From Caulobacter sp. 17J80-11 (GTDB lineage: Bacteria > Pseudomonadota > Alphaproteobacteria > Caulobacterales > Caulobacteraceae), in contig NZ_JACSJI010000020.1 in NCBI RefSeq assembly GCF_014349105.1, forward strand, positions 1 to 64,000: a stretch of 64,000 nucleotides of DNA, given 5' to 3'. Below the pieces are notes generated by a model. It saw only the letters and a list, made by a program, of their open reading frames with translations, was not told where the DNA came from and did not search any database. Positions 8,632 through 17,806 of this stretch are shown piece by piece. The translations under genes were made by a program, and so were the position numbers. Within the stretch, counting starts at the first letter, position 1. Every line of letters begins with the position of its first letter.

Positions 8632-11034
8632 TCAGAAGGCGCGCTTGCCGGCGCCGTTCGACTTCTTGACCGGCTTGCCCTTCGGCTTGGCGACGGCCTT
8701 GGGCTTGCGCGGCGCGCCGGCCCAGTCGCCGGCCGGAGCCTGTCCCTTGCGGTGCGCCTTGACCGGGCGTTCCTCGGCGCGATCGAACGGGCTCCACTCG
8801 CCGCGCGCCGGCTTGGCCTCGGCCGCCTTGCGCGGCTTGTACGGGCGGTCCTCGCCCGAGCGTTCGTTACGGGGCCCCTCGTCGCGCTTCTTCCAGTCCG
8901 GGCGCTCGCCGAACTTGCGCTCGGCCGCAGGACGCTCGCCGTACTCGCGACGCGGGCGCTCGTAGCCGCCGTTCTCGCGGCCCGGCTTGCGCTCGCCGTA
9001 GCTGCGCTCGCCGCCCTCGGCGCGGGCGCTGTAGTCCCGCTTGGGACGCGGCGCGGTCTCGTCGCGCGCCGGACGGTCCTCGTACTTGCGCTTGGCGAAC
9101 GGACGCTCCTCGCCGCCACGCTCGGCGCCGAAATCGCGCTTCGGGCGCGGACGCTCCTCGCCCTCGAACCGCTCCCGCGGCTTGCGCTCGTAGGAACGCT
9201 CGCCCTCGGCCCGGTCGGCGCCGAACTCGCGCTTCGGGCGCGGACGCTCGTCGGCTTCGAAGCGGTCGCGCGGCTTGCCGTAGGCCCGCTCGCCCTCGGC
9301 GCGCGGAGCGCCGAAGTCGCGCTTCGGGCGGGGGCGCTCTTCGCCCTCCTCGCGCGGCTTGCGCTCGGCGAACTTGCGCTCCGGACGCGGACGGTCCTCG
9401 CGCGGGCCGTCGCGGAAGCTGCGCGGCGCGGGCGCGTTGGTCGGCTGGATCTTGGCGCCGCCCTCGGCCGCGCCCTCCACCGCCTGGCCGAAGCGCTCGA
9501 CCACCGGCGCGGCGATCTCGAACTTGGTCTCGTTGTCGAAGATACGGATCGAGCCGATCTCGCGCTTGGTCACGTGGCCCAGGCGGCAGATCAGCGGGAT
9601 CAGCCACTTCGGGTCGGCGTTGTTGCGCCGGCCGACGTTCACCCGGAACCAGGACGCGCCTTCCATCTCCGGACGCGGGCCGGTCTCGCGCGGGGCGCGC
9701 TCGCCGAACTCGCGCTCGGGCGGCGGGGCGTCGAACAGGTCCTCCGGCGCGGGCAGGCGCGAGCGGTGCAGGCGCAGCAGGGCGACGGCGACCTGCTCGG
9801 CCGTGCGGCCCTCCAGCAGGATCTGGCCGGCGGCCAGTTCCTCGTCCGCGACCTCGTCAGTGAAGATCGCGTCCTCCAGCAGGCGCTGCTGGTCGGCCCG
9901 GCGGATCTCGTCGGCCTGCGGCGGGCCGCCCCACTCCACCTCGACCTTGGCGCCGGCGACCAGCGTCTCGGCCTTGCGGCGGCGGTTGTAGGGGACGACC
10001 AGCACCGAGGTGCCCTTGCGGCCGGCCCGGCCGGTGCGGCCCGAGCGGTGCAGCAGGGTGGCGCTGTTGATCGGCAGCTCGGCGTGGATCACCAGGCCGA
10101 GGTCGGGCAGGTCGAGGCCGCGCGCGGCCACGTCGGTGGCCACGCACACCCGGGCCCGCCGGTCGCGCAGCGACTGCAGCGCGCGGGTGCGCTCGTTCTG
10201 GGTCAGCTCGCCGGACAGGGCGACGACGCCGAAGCCGCGCTCCTGCAGGTTGGCGTGCAGGCGGCGCACCGACTCGCGGGTGGAGCAGAACACCATGGCG
10301 CCCTGCACCTCGTAGGCGCGCAGGATGTTGACGACCGCGTGCTCGACCTCGTTCGGGGCGACCCGGACGGCCTTGTAGGTGATGTCGCCGTGCGGCTCGT
10401 TGGCGACGATGGTGTCGATGCGCACGGCGTCGCGCTGGTAGCGCTTGGCCATGGCGGCGATGTCGCGGGCGATGGTGGCCGAGAACAGCAGGGTGCGGCG
10501 CTCGGAGGGCGTGGCGTCGAGGATGAACTCCAGGTCCTCGCGGAAGCCGAGGTCGAGCATCTCGTCGGCCTCGTCCAGCACGACCACGCGCAGCGCCGAG
10601 GCGTCGAGGTTGCCGCGCTCCAGGTGGTCGCGCAGGCGGCCCGGCGTGCCGACCACGATATGGGCGCCGGCCTCCAGGGCGCGCTGCTCGCGCCGCGAGT
10701 CCATGCCGCCGACGCAGGTGACCAGCTTGGCGCCCGCGTGGGCGTACAGCCAGGTCAGCTCGCGGTGCACCTGCAGGGCCAGCTCGCGGGTAGGCGCGAC
10801 GATCAGGGCCAGCGGCGCCTCCGGCGCGGGCAGCCGCTCGGCCTCGCCCATCAGGGTCGAGGCGAAGGCCAGCGCGTAGGCCACGGTCTTGCCCGAGCCG
10901 GTCTGGGCGGAGACCAGCAGGTCGCGCTCGGCGGCGTCGGCTTCCAGCACGGCTTGCTGGACCGGCGTGGCCTGCGTGTAGCCCTGCTCGGCCAAGGCGC
11001 GGTCGAGCGCCGGGTTGATCGCGGGAAAGGTCAT
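8632..11034 (-). CDS. DEAD-box RNA helicase, DbpA/DeaD type, with long basic tail
   Basis: ATP-dependent RNA helicase of 800 aa, probably acting in ribosome assembly or RNA turnover. Visible motifs: Q motif GYTQATPVQQ (18-27), Walker A AQTGSGKT (43-50), PTRELA (81-86), TPGR (130-133), DEAD (154-157), SAT (185-187), ARGLD (304-308) and HRSGRTGRAGR (329-339). Residues about 460-525 match the DbpA/CsdA RNA-binding fold (SWFRVNVGRRNNADPKWLIP). Residues about 530-800 are a disordered tail rich in Arg/Glu/Lys/Pro with repeats of ERPRPKR(D/E)FGA, longer than in most family members. The start ATG at 11034 has GGAG seven bases upstream; the open frame extends further but lacks homology. A 222-nt gap to the next gene leaves room for a structured 5' leader. 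Confidence 0.93.
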   Translation of the reverse strand: MTFPAINPALDRALAEQGYTQATPVQQAVLEADAAERDLLVSAQTGSGKTVAYALAFASTLMGEAERLPAPEAPLALIVAPTRELALQVHRELTWLYAHAGAKLVTCVGGMDSRREQRALEAGAHIVVGTPGRLRDHLERGNLDASALRVVVLDEADEMLDLGFREDLEFILDATPSERRTLLFSATIARDIAAMAKRYQRDAVRIDTIVANEPHGDITYKAVRVAPNEVEHAVVNILRAYEVQGAMVFCSTRESVRRLHANLQERGFGVVALSGELTQNERTRALQSLRDRRARVCVATDVAARGLDLPDLGLVIHAELPINSATLLHRSGRTGRAGRKGTSVLVVPYNRRRKAETLVAGAKVEVEWGGPPQADEIRRADQQRLLEDAIFTDEVADEELAAGQILLEGRTAEQVAVALLRLHRSRLPAPEDLFDAPPPEREFGERAPRETGPRPEMEGASWFRVNVGRRNNADPKWLIPLICRLGHVTKREIGSIRIFDNETKFEIAAPVVERFGQAVEGAAEGGAKIQPTNAPAPRSFRDGPREDRPRPERKFAERKPREEGEERPRPKRDFGAPRAEGERAYGKPRDRFEADERPRPKREFGADRAEGERSYERKPRERFEGEERPRPKRDFGAERGGEERPFAKRKYEDRPARDETAPRPKRDYSARAEGGERSYGERKPGRENGGYERPRREYGERPAAERKFGERPDWKKRDEGPRNERSGEDRPYKPRKAAEAKPARGEWSPFDRAEERPVKAHRKGQAPAGDWAGAPRKPKAVAKPKGKPVKKSNGAGKRAF

Positions 11035-11256
11035 AGAACTCCAATCCGGCCGGGGGAGCGGCCGTCCGGCGCCATGGCCGGTGCATGAGGCGTCCCCGGG
11101 GGCGGCCCCGGGGAGGTGGTGAGAACTCGCTTGAGCGAAGTTGAAGGGCGGTCTGGGGCGCCGCGTCTGGGCGCGCGGCCGGGCTCCTTCGCCGACCACG
11201 GGCGCCACCTAGCGCATTTTCCACAGGAACGACAGGGGGCGCCCCGTCGCGGGGGT

Positions 11257-12248
11257 CTAGCCGGGTTCACCCCAGAAGCCCGGAACCGGCGGCGCGATCC
11301 GCCCGTCGCGCACGACCACGCCGCCTTTCCAGTCCTCCGACAGCCACCACGGGCCGTCGAGGTCGACGAAGTCGGACTGGGCGGCCAGGTGCAGGGCCGG
11401 CGCGACCGCCAGCGACGGGCAAACCATGCAGCCGGTCATCACCTGGAAGCCCGACGCCCGCGCCGCCCCCAGCATGGCCAGCGCCTCGGTCAGGCCGCCG
11501 GCCTTGTCCAGTTTGAGGTTCACAGCCTGGTAGCGGCCGCGAAGGGCGCCCAGGTCGGCCGTCACGTGGGCGCTCTCGTCGGCGCAGATCGGGGCTGAAG
11601 GCTGAAAGCCCTCCAACGCCTCGTCCTGGCCCGCCGGCAGGGGCTGCTCCACCAGGGCCACGCCCAGCTCGCCCAGCAGCGGCTGGAGGCGCTCCAGCAG
11701 GGCGAAGTCCCAGCTCTCGTTCGGATCGACGATCAGTCGCGCGTCCGGCGCGGCCTGCGCCACCGCGCGGATGCGCGCGGCGGGATCGTCGGCGTCGACC
11801 TTCACCTTCAGCAACGGCGAGCGGCCACCGCGCGCGCCGCCGCGGCCATGGCCTGCGGCGCATCCAGGCTGACGGTCACGGCGGTGACCATGGTGGCCGG
11901 GAGCGGCCGGCCGATCCGGTCGGCGACGGAAACGCCGCTCAGCCGCGCCTCCAGGTCCCAGAGCGCGCAGTCCACCGCGTTGCGGGCCGCGCCGGCGGAC
12001 AGCAAGGTCAGAAGCTCGGCACGCGGGGCCCCGTCGGCCACCGCCGCCGAAACCGCCTCGATCTCACCGATCACGCCCTCGACCGTCTCGCCATAGCGGG
12101 CGTAGGGGACCGCCTCGCCCCGGCCGGTCGCGCCGGCGCGGCGGATCTCGACCTGCACCGTCTCGGCGGCGGTCTTCACCCCGCGCGAAATGCGGAACGG
12201 GGCCTTCAGCGGCCAGAGCCTGCGGCTGACGACGAGGCTGGAGCTCAT
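11257..12248 (-). pseudogene. dgcA: Dipeptide (L-Ala-D/L-Glu) epimerase, split by a frameshift
   Basis: Enolase-superfamily enzyme that epimerises muropeptide-derived dipeptides during murein recycling. The N-terminal half (12248-11808) runs from SSSLVVSRRLWPLKAPFRIS to ..ARAVAARRC and then stops. The C-terminal half continues in another frame from LLKVKVDADDP. The joint falls at CGCCGTTGCTG on the minus strand near 11815; one missing C (CGCCCG) would restore ..AARPLLKVKVD, the expected KxK catalytic element. Remaining family signatures are intact: VDPNES, VEQPLP, CADES, NLKLDKAGG, GCMVCPSLAVAPALHLA. This is either a recent pseudogene or a base-call error; intact flanking sequence favours a very recent event or an error. 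Confidence 0.82.
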
Positions 12249-12291
12249 GGCCCGTTCGTCACCAACCGTGCATCGACAGTCAAGGCCGGCG

Positions 12292-13404
12292 TCAGGCGGC
12301 GCGCGCCCGAACGGCCTGGGGCTGGGCGGCAGCCCGCCGTTCGGCGCGCCGGCTGCGCAGCCAGGCCGCGGTCCACGGGCGGCGCGTCGCTCGAGCGTAG
12401 AGCAGGAAGGCCAGACCCCAGGTCGCCGCCTGACCGGCGGGCGGCAGCCCCGCGCGTTCGGCCAGGAGAGATAGCCCGGCCATGCCGGCCCCGGCGACGA
12501 TCAGAAGCCAGCACACGGTGCGCGCCGACCACCGCCGCATCAGGATGTGGTGGACGTGGTCACGCCCGGGCGAAAACGGCGCGCCGTCGCGGGCGTTCCG
12601 GCGCAGGTAGAGCAGCACCGTGTCGGCGACAGGGACGAAGAAGAACCAGAGCGCGACGGAGGGACTGAACATCCGATCCGGCGAGCCGCTCAGGCCGACG
12701 GCGAAATAGGCCAGCACGAAGCCAAGGACGAGGGAGCCCGCGTCGCCCAGGAACGCCGACGCCTGGCTGCTCGATCGGACCGGAAAATTGACCGCCAGAA
12801 AGGCGGCCAGCGCGCCGACGAAGGCGAACAGCAGCGCGCTTTCACCCGCCAGACCGCCGGCCGCGGCGGCGAGCGCCATGAACAGCAGACCGACAAGGGA
12901 CAGGCCCCCGGCCAGACCGTCCACTCCGTCGAGCATGTTCAAGCCGTTTACGACGGTCAGCATGACCATAATGGTGAAGGGTCGCGCGAAAGCGCCGAGG
13001 CCGACGCCCGCGGCCTCGGTGACGACCACCTGGTCGAGCCCCACCGCGCACATGCTGCAGGCGAGCTGGAATCCCAGCTTGTAGCGCGCCTTGATCGGGC
13101 GGCGATCGTCCAACGCCCCGACCAGGGCCAGCACGGCCACGCCCAGGAGCAGGCCCGAACGGTCGGCGATCGCGCTGAGCGCCGCCGCCGTGCGCGAGTC
13201 CGCAGCCGCCGCGAGGGCCAGCGCGGCGAACACGGCGAGGACGACGGCCAGACCGCCGACAAGCGGCGTCGCGCGGCCATGCCGCTTGCGCCCGCGGGGA
13301 TGGTCGACAAGTCCGAGCGCCGGCGCGACCCGCCCCAGACGCCACAAGGCGACGGCGCAGGACGCTGCCGCGATCAGGACAACCAGCGCATAGGCCGTCC
13401 ACAT
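12292..13404 (-). CDS. WecA/MraY-family undecaprenyl-phosphate sugar-1-phosphate transferase
   Basis: Inner-membrane initiating glycosyltransferase that loads the first sugar-phosphate on undecaprenyl phosphate for surface polysaccharide assembly. 370 aa, roughly ten hydrophobic segments. Family motifs are intact: DHPRGRKRHGRATPLVGG (34-51), GALDDR (near 95), NGLNMLDGVDGLAGG (near 153-167, the catalytic Asp-rich loop), FLGDAGSLVLG (near 218) and the basic cytosolic loop PGRDHVHHILMRR (near 281). The Arg/Ala-rich C-terminus is typical of this branch. It is divergent from the glycosyltransferase operon starting at 13570 and shares a 165-bp promoter region with it. The sugar (GlcNAc, GalNAc or other) cannot be read from sequence. 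Confidence 0.88.
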   Translation of the reverse strand: MWTAYALVVLIAAASCAVALWRLGRVAPALGLVDHPRGRKRHGRATPLVGGLAVVLAVFAALALAAAADSRTAAALSAIADRSGLLLGVAVLALVGALDDRRPIKARYKLGFQLACSMCAVGLDQVVVTEAAGVGLGAFARPFTIMVMLTVVNGLNMLDGVDGLAGGLSLVGLLFMALAAAAGGLAGESALLFAFVGALAAFLAVNFPVRSSSQASAFLGDAGSLVLGFVLAYFAVGLSGSPDRMFSPSVALWFFFVPVADTVLLYLRRNARDGAPFSPGRDHVHHILMRRWSARTVCWLLIVAGAGMAGLSLLAERAGLPPAGQAATWGLAFLLYARATRRPWTAAWLRSRRAERRAAAQPQAVRARAA

Positions 13405-13569
13405 GGATTTCGCTCGCGTCCAGTCCCGCCGACCGACGTGCGATGATCGAGCGAGGCTATTGGAAATTGCCGCGGCTCACAAGATTCGCATAACCATGGC
13501 GTACGAAGAGCGAGAGGCGCGATCCCGGGGGGGACCTCATGCGGCCGGATGCACTAGGCGAGGCCGGCC

Positions 13570-14703
13570 GTGGGCGCCGATCCGGCCTACCTCCACGCCT
13601 TCCGTCGTCCGGTCATGCGAGCCTTCGTCGAGCACGGCTGGCGGGTCACGGCGATCGCGCCGGCTCAGACCGGCTTCGACCTCGCCGTCTTCCACGACGA
13701 CGGCGTGCGCTTCGTCCGTTGGGGCATCGCCAAGGCGGCGCTGAACCCGCTCCGGGAATTGCACGCCTTCGCAAGCCTGGTCGGAATCCTGCGCGCCGAA
13801 CGCCCGGACGTGCTGTTCGCCCATACCATCAAGCCGGTGATCTACGGCATGCTGGCCGGCGCCCTGGCCGGCGTGCCGCGACGCACGGCCATGATCCCGG
13901 GCCTCGGCTACGCCTTCCTGCCAGGCCGCGGGCTAAAGCGCGCCGTGGTCGGCTTCGCCGCGCGCGCCGGCTACCGGCAGGCCCTGGCGCGCGCCCACCT
14001 GGCGATCTTCCAGAACCGCGACGACGTGGCGACCTTCCGCGGCCTGCGCCTGCTCGGGCCCAGGACCGAGGTCGGCCTGGTCGACGGCTCGGGCGTGGAC
14101 CTGAAGCGCTTCACGCAGGCCGCCTTCCCGGACGGACCGCCGACCTTCCTGATGGTGGCCCGCCTGCTGCGCGACAAAGGCGTATACGAGTTCGTCGAAG
14201 CGGCCCGGCTGGCGAAGCAGCGCCTCCCCGACGCCCGCTTCGTGCTGGTCGGCGCCGCCGACAGCAATCCCGCCGCCGTGCCCCAGGCCCAGGTCGACGC
14301 CTGGGTCGCGGAGGGCCTGATCGAGACCCGCGGCCATCTGGCCGATCCGCGCGAGGCCTTCGCGGCCGCGCACGTCTTCGTGCTGCCGTCCTATCGGGAA
14401 GGCACGCCGCGCACCAATCTGGAGGCGATGGCCACCGGCCGCGCCGTCCTCACCACCGACGTGCCCGGCTGCCGCGAGACGGTGACCCACGGGCTGAACG
14501 GCCTGCTGGTGCCGGCGCGCGATCCGCAGGCCCTCGCGGACGCGATGGTCGAGCTGGGCGCCGACCTTGAGCGGGCCGAGGCGCTGGGCCGGGCCGGGCG
14601 CAAGCTGTGCGAAGACCGCTACGACGTGCGCACGGTCAGCCGCGCGACCGTGCGGCTGCTGGAGGGCGCCGAAGAGGCCCCGGAGCTCAGGCGCAGCGCA
14701 TGA
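13570..14703 (+). CDS. GT4 glycosyltransferase, first gene of the polysaccharide operon
   Basis: Retaining nucleotide-sugar glycosyltransferase of GT-B fold, 377 aa. N-domain: LHAFRRPVMRAFVEHGWRVTAIAP, AHTIKPVIYGMLAGA, MIPGLGYAFL. C-domain: FLMVARLLRDKGVYEFVEAA, and the nucleotide-binding loop LPSYREGTPRTNLEAMATGRA (E-x7-E pattern). The GTG start has GAGG six bases upstream. An in-frame TAG at 13555 prevents extension, and the first beta-strand usual in GT4 proteins (a hydrophobic MxILxxx strand) is missing, so the N-terminus is short by about 7 residues or the start region has been altered. It overlaps the next gene by ATGA. Acceptor and donor are unknown; context indicates exopolysaccharide or O-antigen assembly. 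Confidence 0.85.
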   Translation: MGADPAYLHAFRRPVMRAFVEHGWRVTAIAPAQTGFDLAVFHDDGVRFVRWGIAKAALNPLRELHAFASLVGILRAERPDVLFAHTIKPVIYGMLAGALAGVPRRTAMIPGLGYAFLPGRGLKRAVVGFAARAGYRQALARAHLAIFQNRDDVATFRGLRLLGPRTEVGLVDGSGVDLKRFTQAAFPDGPPTFLMVARLLRDKGVYEFVEAARLAKQRLPDARFVLVGAADSNPAAVPQAQVDAWVAEGLIETRGHLADPREAFAAAHVFVLPSYREGTPRTNLEAMATGRAVLTTDVPGCRETVTHGLNGLLVPARDPQALADAMVELGADLERAEALGRAGRKLCEDRYDVRTVSRATVRLLEGAEEAPELRRSA

Positions 14704-15866
14704 GCACGCCGGTCCGCGTGGTCCACCTGATCCCGACCCTGGAGCGCGCCGGCGCCGAGCACGCGCTCGCGCGCGTGGTCGCGCACGCCGATGCCGCCCA
14801 GGTCCGCCACACGGTCGTGTCGCTGACCGAGCGCGGGCCGCTGGCCGAAACGATCGAGGCCGCCGGCGTCGAGGTGATCGCGCTGGGCGCCCGCAGCCCG
14901 GCCTCGACCCTGCTGCGGCTGCCACGCCTCCTGGCCGTGATCCGCGCGGCGCGGCCCGACGTGGTGCAGGGCTGGATGGTGCACGCCAACCTGCTGGCCT
15001 GGCTGGCGCGCGCCCTCGCCGCGCCGTCGGCCAGGCTGGCCTGGAACCTGCGCGGGCCGGGCAAAGGGCTGGTCCACGAGAGCGCCCCCACCCGGGCGCT
15101 GACCCGCGCGGCGGCCGTCGTGTCGCGCGACGTCGACCTGATGATCGCCAATTCGACGGCGGCCATGACCGACCACGTCGAGCTGGGCTACGCGCCGCGC
15201 GAACGGGCCCTGGCCCCGAACGGCTTCGACCTGGAACACTTCCGTCCCGATCCGGCCGAGCGGGCGCGCATGCGCGAAGCGCTTGGCTTGCCGGCTGACG
15301 CCGTCGCCTTCGGCCTGGTCGGCCGCTTCCATCCGGTGAAGGGCCACGCCCTGTTCGTCGAGGCTGCGGCCGAGGTCGCCAGGCTCCGGCCGCGCGCCGT
15401 CTTCGTGCTGGCCGGTGCCGGCACCGCCGACGCCCCGGAATTGGACGCCCTGCTCGCCTTCCACGGCGTAGCGGGCCGCTTCATTCGTCTCGGCGCCCGC
15501 ACGGATGTCGCGGCGATCCTGCGGGCGCTGGACGTCGCCTGCGCGCCGTCCGTCTACGAGAGTTTCCCGAACGCCGTCGGCGAGGCGATGGCGTGCGCCG
15601 TCCCGTGCGTGGCGACCCACATCTCCGACGTCCGGGCGATCCTGGCCGACGGCGGGCTGGTGGTCCCGGCCGGCGACGCGGCCGCCCTGGCCCGGGCCAT
15701 GGTCCTGCTGGCGGACGACGCCGAGGCGCGCGAACGCATGGGCCGGGCCGGCCGGCGGCGGGCCGAAGACCATTACTCGATCGCCTCGTCCGCCCGGCGC
15801 TACGACCAGCTTTACGCGGCCCTGCACACGTCCCGATCCGAAATCAGGCGGGGAGCACCCGCCTGA
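14700..15866 (+). CDS. GT4 glycosyltransferase
   Basis: 388 aa, cytosolic face of the inner membrane. The N-terminal Rossmann domain begins VRVVHLIPTLERAGAEHALAR, a GT4 acceptor-domain hallmark (G-G/A-AE). The UDP-binding domain has GLVGRFHPVKGHALFVEA and PSVYESFPNAVGEAMACAVP (E-x7-E). Its ATG lies inside the stop codon of the preceding gene (ATGA), and its own stop overlaps the next start, so the genes are translationally coupled. Length is normal. It should add one sugar of the lipid-linked repeat unit; the specificity cannot be told from sequence. Confidence 0.88.
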   Translation: MSTPVRVVHLIPTLERAGAEHALARVVAHADAAQVRHTVVSLTERGPLAETIEAAGVEVIALGARSPASTLLRLPRLLAVIRAARPDVVQGWMVHANLLAWLARALAAPSARLAWNLRGPGKGLVHESAPTRALTRAAAVVSRDVDLMIANSTAAMTDHVELGYAPRERALAPNGFDLEHFRPDPAERARMREALGLPADAVAFGLVGRFHPVKGHALFVEAAAEVARLRPRAVFVLAGAGTADAPELDALLAFHGVAGRFIRLGARTDVAAILRALDVACAPSVYESFPNAVGEAMACAVPCVATHISDVRAILADGGLVVPAGDAAALARAMVLLADDAEARERMGRAGRRRAEDHYSIASSARRYDQLYAALHTSRSEIRRGAPA

Positions 15867-17806
15867 TGTGCGGCATCGCCGGCTTCGTCGATCTCAGGAT
15901 CGAGCGCGACAGCGCCGCGCTGGAAGCGATCGGCCGCGCGATGGGCGAGCGTATCGCCCATCGCGGTCCCGACGACGCCGACGTCTGGAGCGACCCGCAG
16001 GCCGGCGTCTGCCTGTCTCACCGGCGCCTCTCGATCCTCGACCTGTCGCCGGCCGGCCGCCAGCCGATGCGCTCCGCCGACGGCCGCTACGTCCTGGTCT
16101 TCAACGGCGAAATCTACAACCACCCCGACCTGCGCCGCACGGTCGAAGAGCGCGCCGGCGCGGTGGCCTGGCGGGGACGTTCGGACACCGAGGTCCTGCT
16201 GGAGGCGATCGCCCGGCTCGGCGTCGACGACGCCCTGGCCGGCGCCTACGGCATGTTCGCCTTCGCGCTCTGGGACCGGAAGGCGCGCTCGCTCAGCCTG
16301 GCCCGCGACCGGGCCGGCGAGAAGCCGCTCTATTACGGCCGTTCGGGGTCGAGCTTCCTGTTCGCCTCCGAACTGAAGGCCTTCGAGGCCCATCCGGCCT
16401 GGGCGCCGGCGCTCGACCGCACGGCGGTGGGCGGCTACCTGCGCTTCGGCCACGTGCCGACCCCGCACTCGATCTATCAGGGCGTGCGCAAGCTCGAACC
16501 GGGCCGCGTGCTGACCGCCTCGCTGGACGAGCTGGCCGGCGAGCCCGCCAGCCGGCCCTACTGGCGCTTCCCGCGGCCCGAACCGCGCCGCCGCCCCGAC
16601 GCGCAGATCCTGGACGAACTGGACGTCGTGCTGCGCCGGGCCGTGCGCCGGCAGATGGACGCCGACGTGCCGCTTGGCTGCTTCCTGTCCGGCGGGATCG
16701 ACTCCTCCCTGGTCACCGCGCTCGCCCAGGCCCAGTCGGATCGGCCGGTGCGGACCTTCTCGATCGGCTTCGACGACCCGACGCAAAATGAAGCGCCGTT
16801 CGCCGCCGCCGTCGCGAAACATCTCAAGACCGACCACACCGAGCTCTACGTGGACGCCCGCATGGCGGTCGACGTGGCGCCGACGCTCAGCACGATCTAC
16901 GACGAGCCGTTCGCGGACTCCTCCCAGATTCCGACCCTGCTGCTGTCGCGGCTGACCCGCAGGCACGTCACCGTCGCCCTGTCCGGCGACGCCGGCGACG
17001 AGCTGTTCGGCGGCTATGACCGCTACGACCTGGTGGACCGCACCAAGTGGGTGTTCCTCTACGCCCCGCTGCTGGCCCGCCGCGCCGGCGCCCGCACCCT
17101 GGAAACCCTGCCCGCGGCGCTGCTGCAAGCCGCCGTCGAGCGGGTCAGCCCCGGCGTGGCCGCCCGGCTTTCGCCGGCCCGCTTCGAGCGCATCGCGGCC
17201 TTCCTGCGGCGCCCGTCGGAGTACGACGCCTACAAGGAGGTGATGTCCCAGTTCACCGACGTCCGGCAGATCGCGCCCGGCTGCTTCGATCCGCCGACCG
17301 TCCTGGACGAGGCGGAACACCAGCGCCAGATCGCCGGCGCGCCCGCCTGGGCCGCCTTCACCGACGCCCTGAGCTACCTGCCCGACGACATCCTGGTGAA
17401 GGTGGATCGGGCCAGCATGGCGGCCGGCCTGGAGACCCGGGCGCCGATGCTGGATCCCGAGGTGATCGACTTCGCCGCCGGCGTCGACTGGCGCGTGAAG
17501 ACGGCCGACGGCCTGGGGAAGTGGCCGCTGCGCAAGCTGCTTGACCGCTATGCGCCGGCCGCCCTGTTCGACCGGCCCAAGAAGGGGTTCAGCGTTCCGC
17601 TCGCCGACTGGCTGCGCGGCGACCTGCGGGGCTGGGCCGAGAGCCTGCTCGCCCCGGGCACGGGACTCCTGGGCGATCTGCTCGAACCGCAGGTCGTCGC
17701 GCGCCTGTGGCGCGAACACCTGGCCGGCGAGCGCGACCATAAATCCCAGCTTTGGACCGTGCTGATGCTTCAGCAGTGGGCCGTCGAACACGGCGTGCGG
17801 GCCTGA
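15866..17806 (+). CDS. asnB: Asparagine synthase-like glutamine amidotransferase (glutamine-hydrolysing)
   Basis: 646 aa, class-II amidotransferase. Met-Cys2 is the nucleophile after Met removal (MCGIAGFVD). The N-domain has HRGPDD, SHRRLSILDLS, NGEIYN and GRSDTE. The synthase domain has the PP-loop LSGGIDSSLV near residue 275, SGDAGDELFGGYDRY near 375 and KVDRASMAAGLETRAPMLD near 515. Such genes inside polysaccharide clusters (the WbpS/exosortase-associated group) usually amidate uronic-acid carboxyls or act on sugar precursors rather than making free asparagine; that role is inferred from context. ATGA overlaps occur with both neighbours. Confidence 0.88.
   Translation: MCGIAGFVDLRIERDSAALEAIGRAMGERIAHRGPDDADVWSDPQAGVCLSHRRLSILDLSPAGRQPMRSADGRYVLVFNGEIYNHPDLRRTVEERAGAVAWRGRSDTEVLLEAIARLGVDDALAGAYGMFAFALWDRKARSLSLARDRAGEKPLYYGRSGSSFLFASELKAFEAHPAWAPALDRTAVGGYLRFGHVPTPHSIYQGVRKLEPGRVLTASLDELAGEPASRPYWRFPRPEPRRRPDAQILDELDVVLRRAVRRQMDADVPLGCFLSGGIDSSLVTALAQAQSDRPVRTFSIGFDDPTQNEAPFAAAVAKHLKTDHTELYVDARMAVDVAPTLSTIYDEPFADSSQIPTLLLSRLTRRHVTVALSGDAGDELFGGYDRYDLVDRTKWVFLYAPLLARRAGARTLETLPAALLQAAVERVSPGVAARLSPARFERIAAFLRRPSEYDAYKEVMSQFTDVRQIAPGCFDPPTVLDEAEHQRQIAGAPAWAAFTDALSYLPDDILVKVDRASMAAGLETRAPMLDPEVIDFAAGVDWRVKTADGLGKWPLRKLLDRYAPAALFDRPKKGFSVPLADWLRGDLRGWAESLLAPGTGLLGDLLEPQVVARLWREHLAGERDHKSQLWTVLMLQQWAVEHGVRA

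Noticed and set aside
8752-11088. Long plus-strand frame opposite the helicase gene
   Set aside because: Leu/Ala/Arg-rich shadow; all helicase motifs are on the minus strand.
12547-13446. Plus-strand frame opposite the WecA-like gene
   Set aside because: Gln/Arg-rich shadow with no hydrophobic or conserved pattern.
13539-14570. Alternative frame over the first glycosyltransferase with an ATG start
   Set aside because: Arg/Pro-rich translation; GT4 motifs occur only in the 13570 frame.
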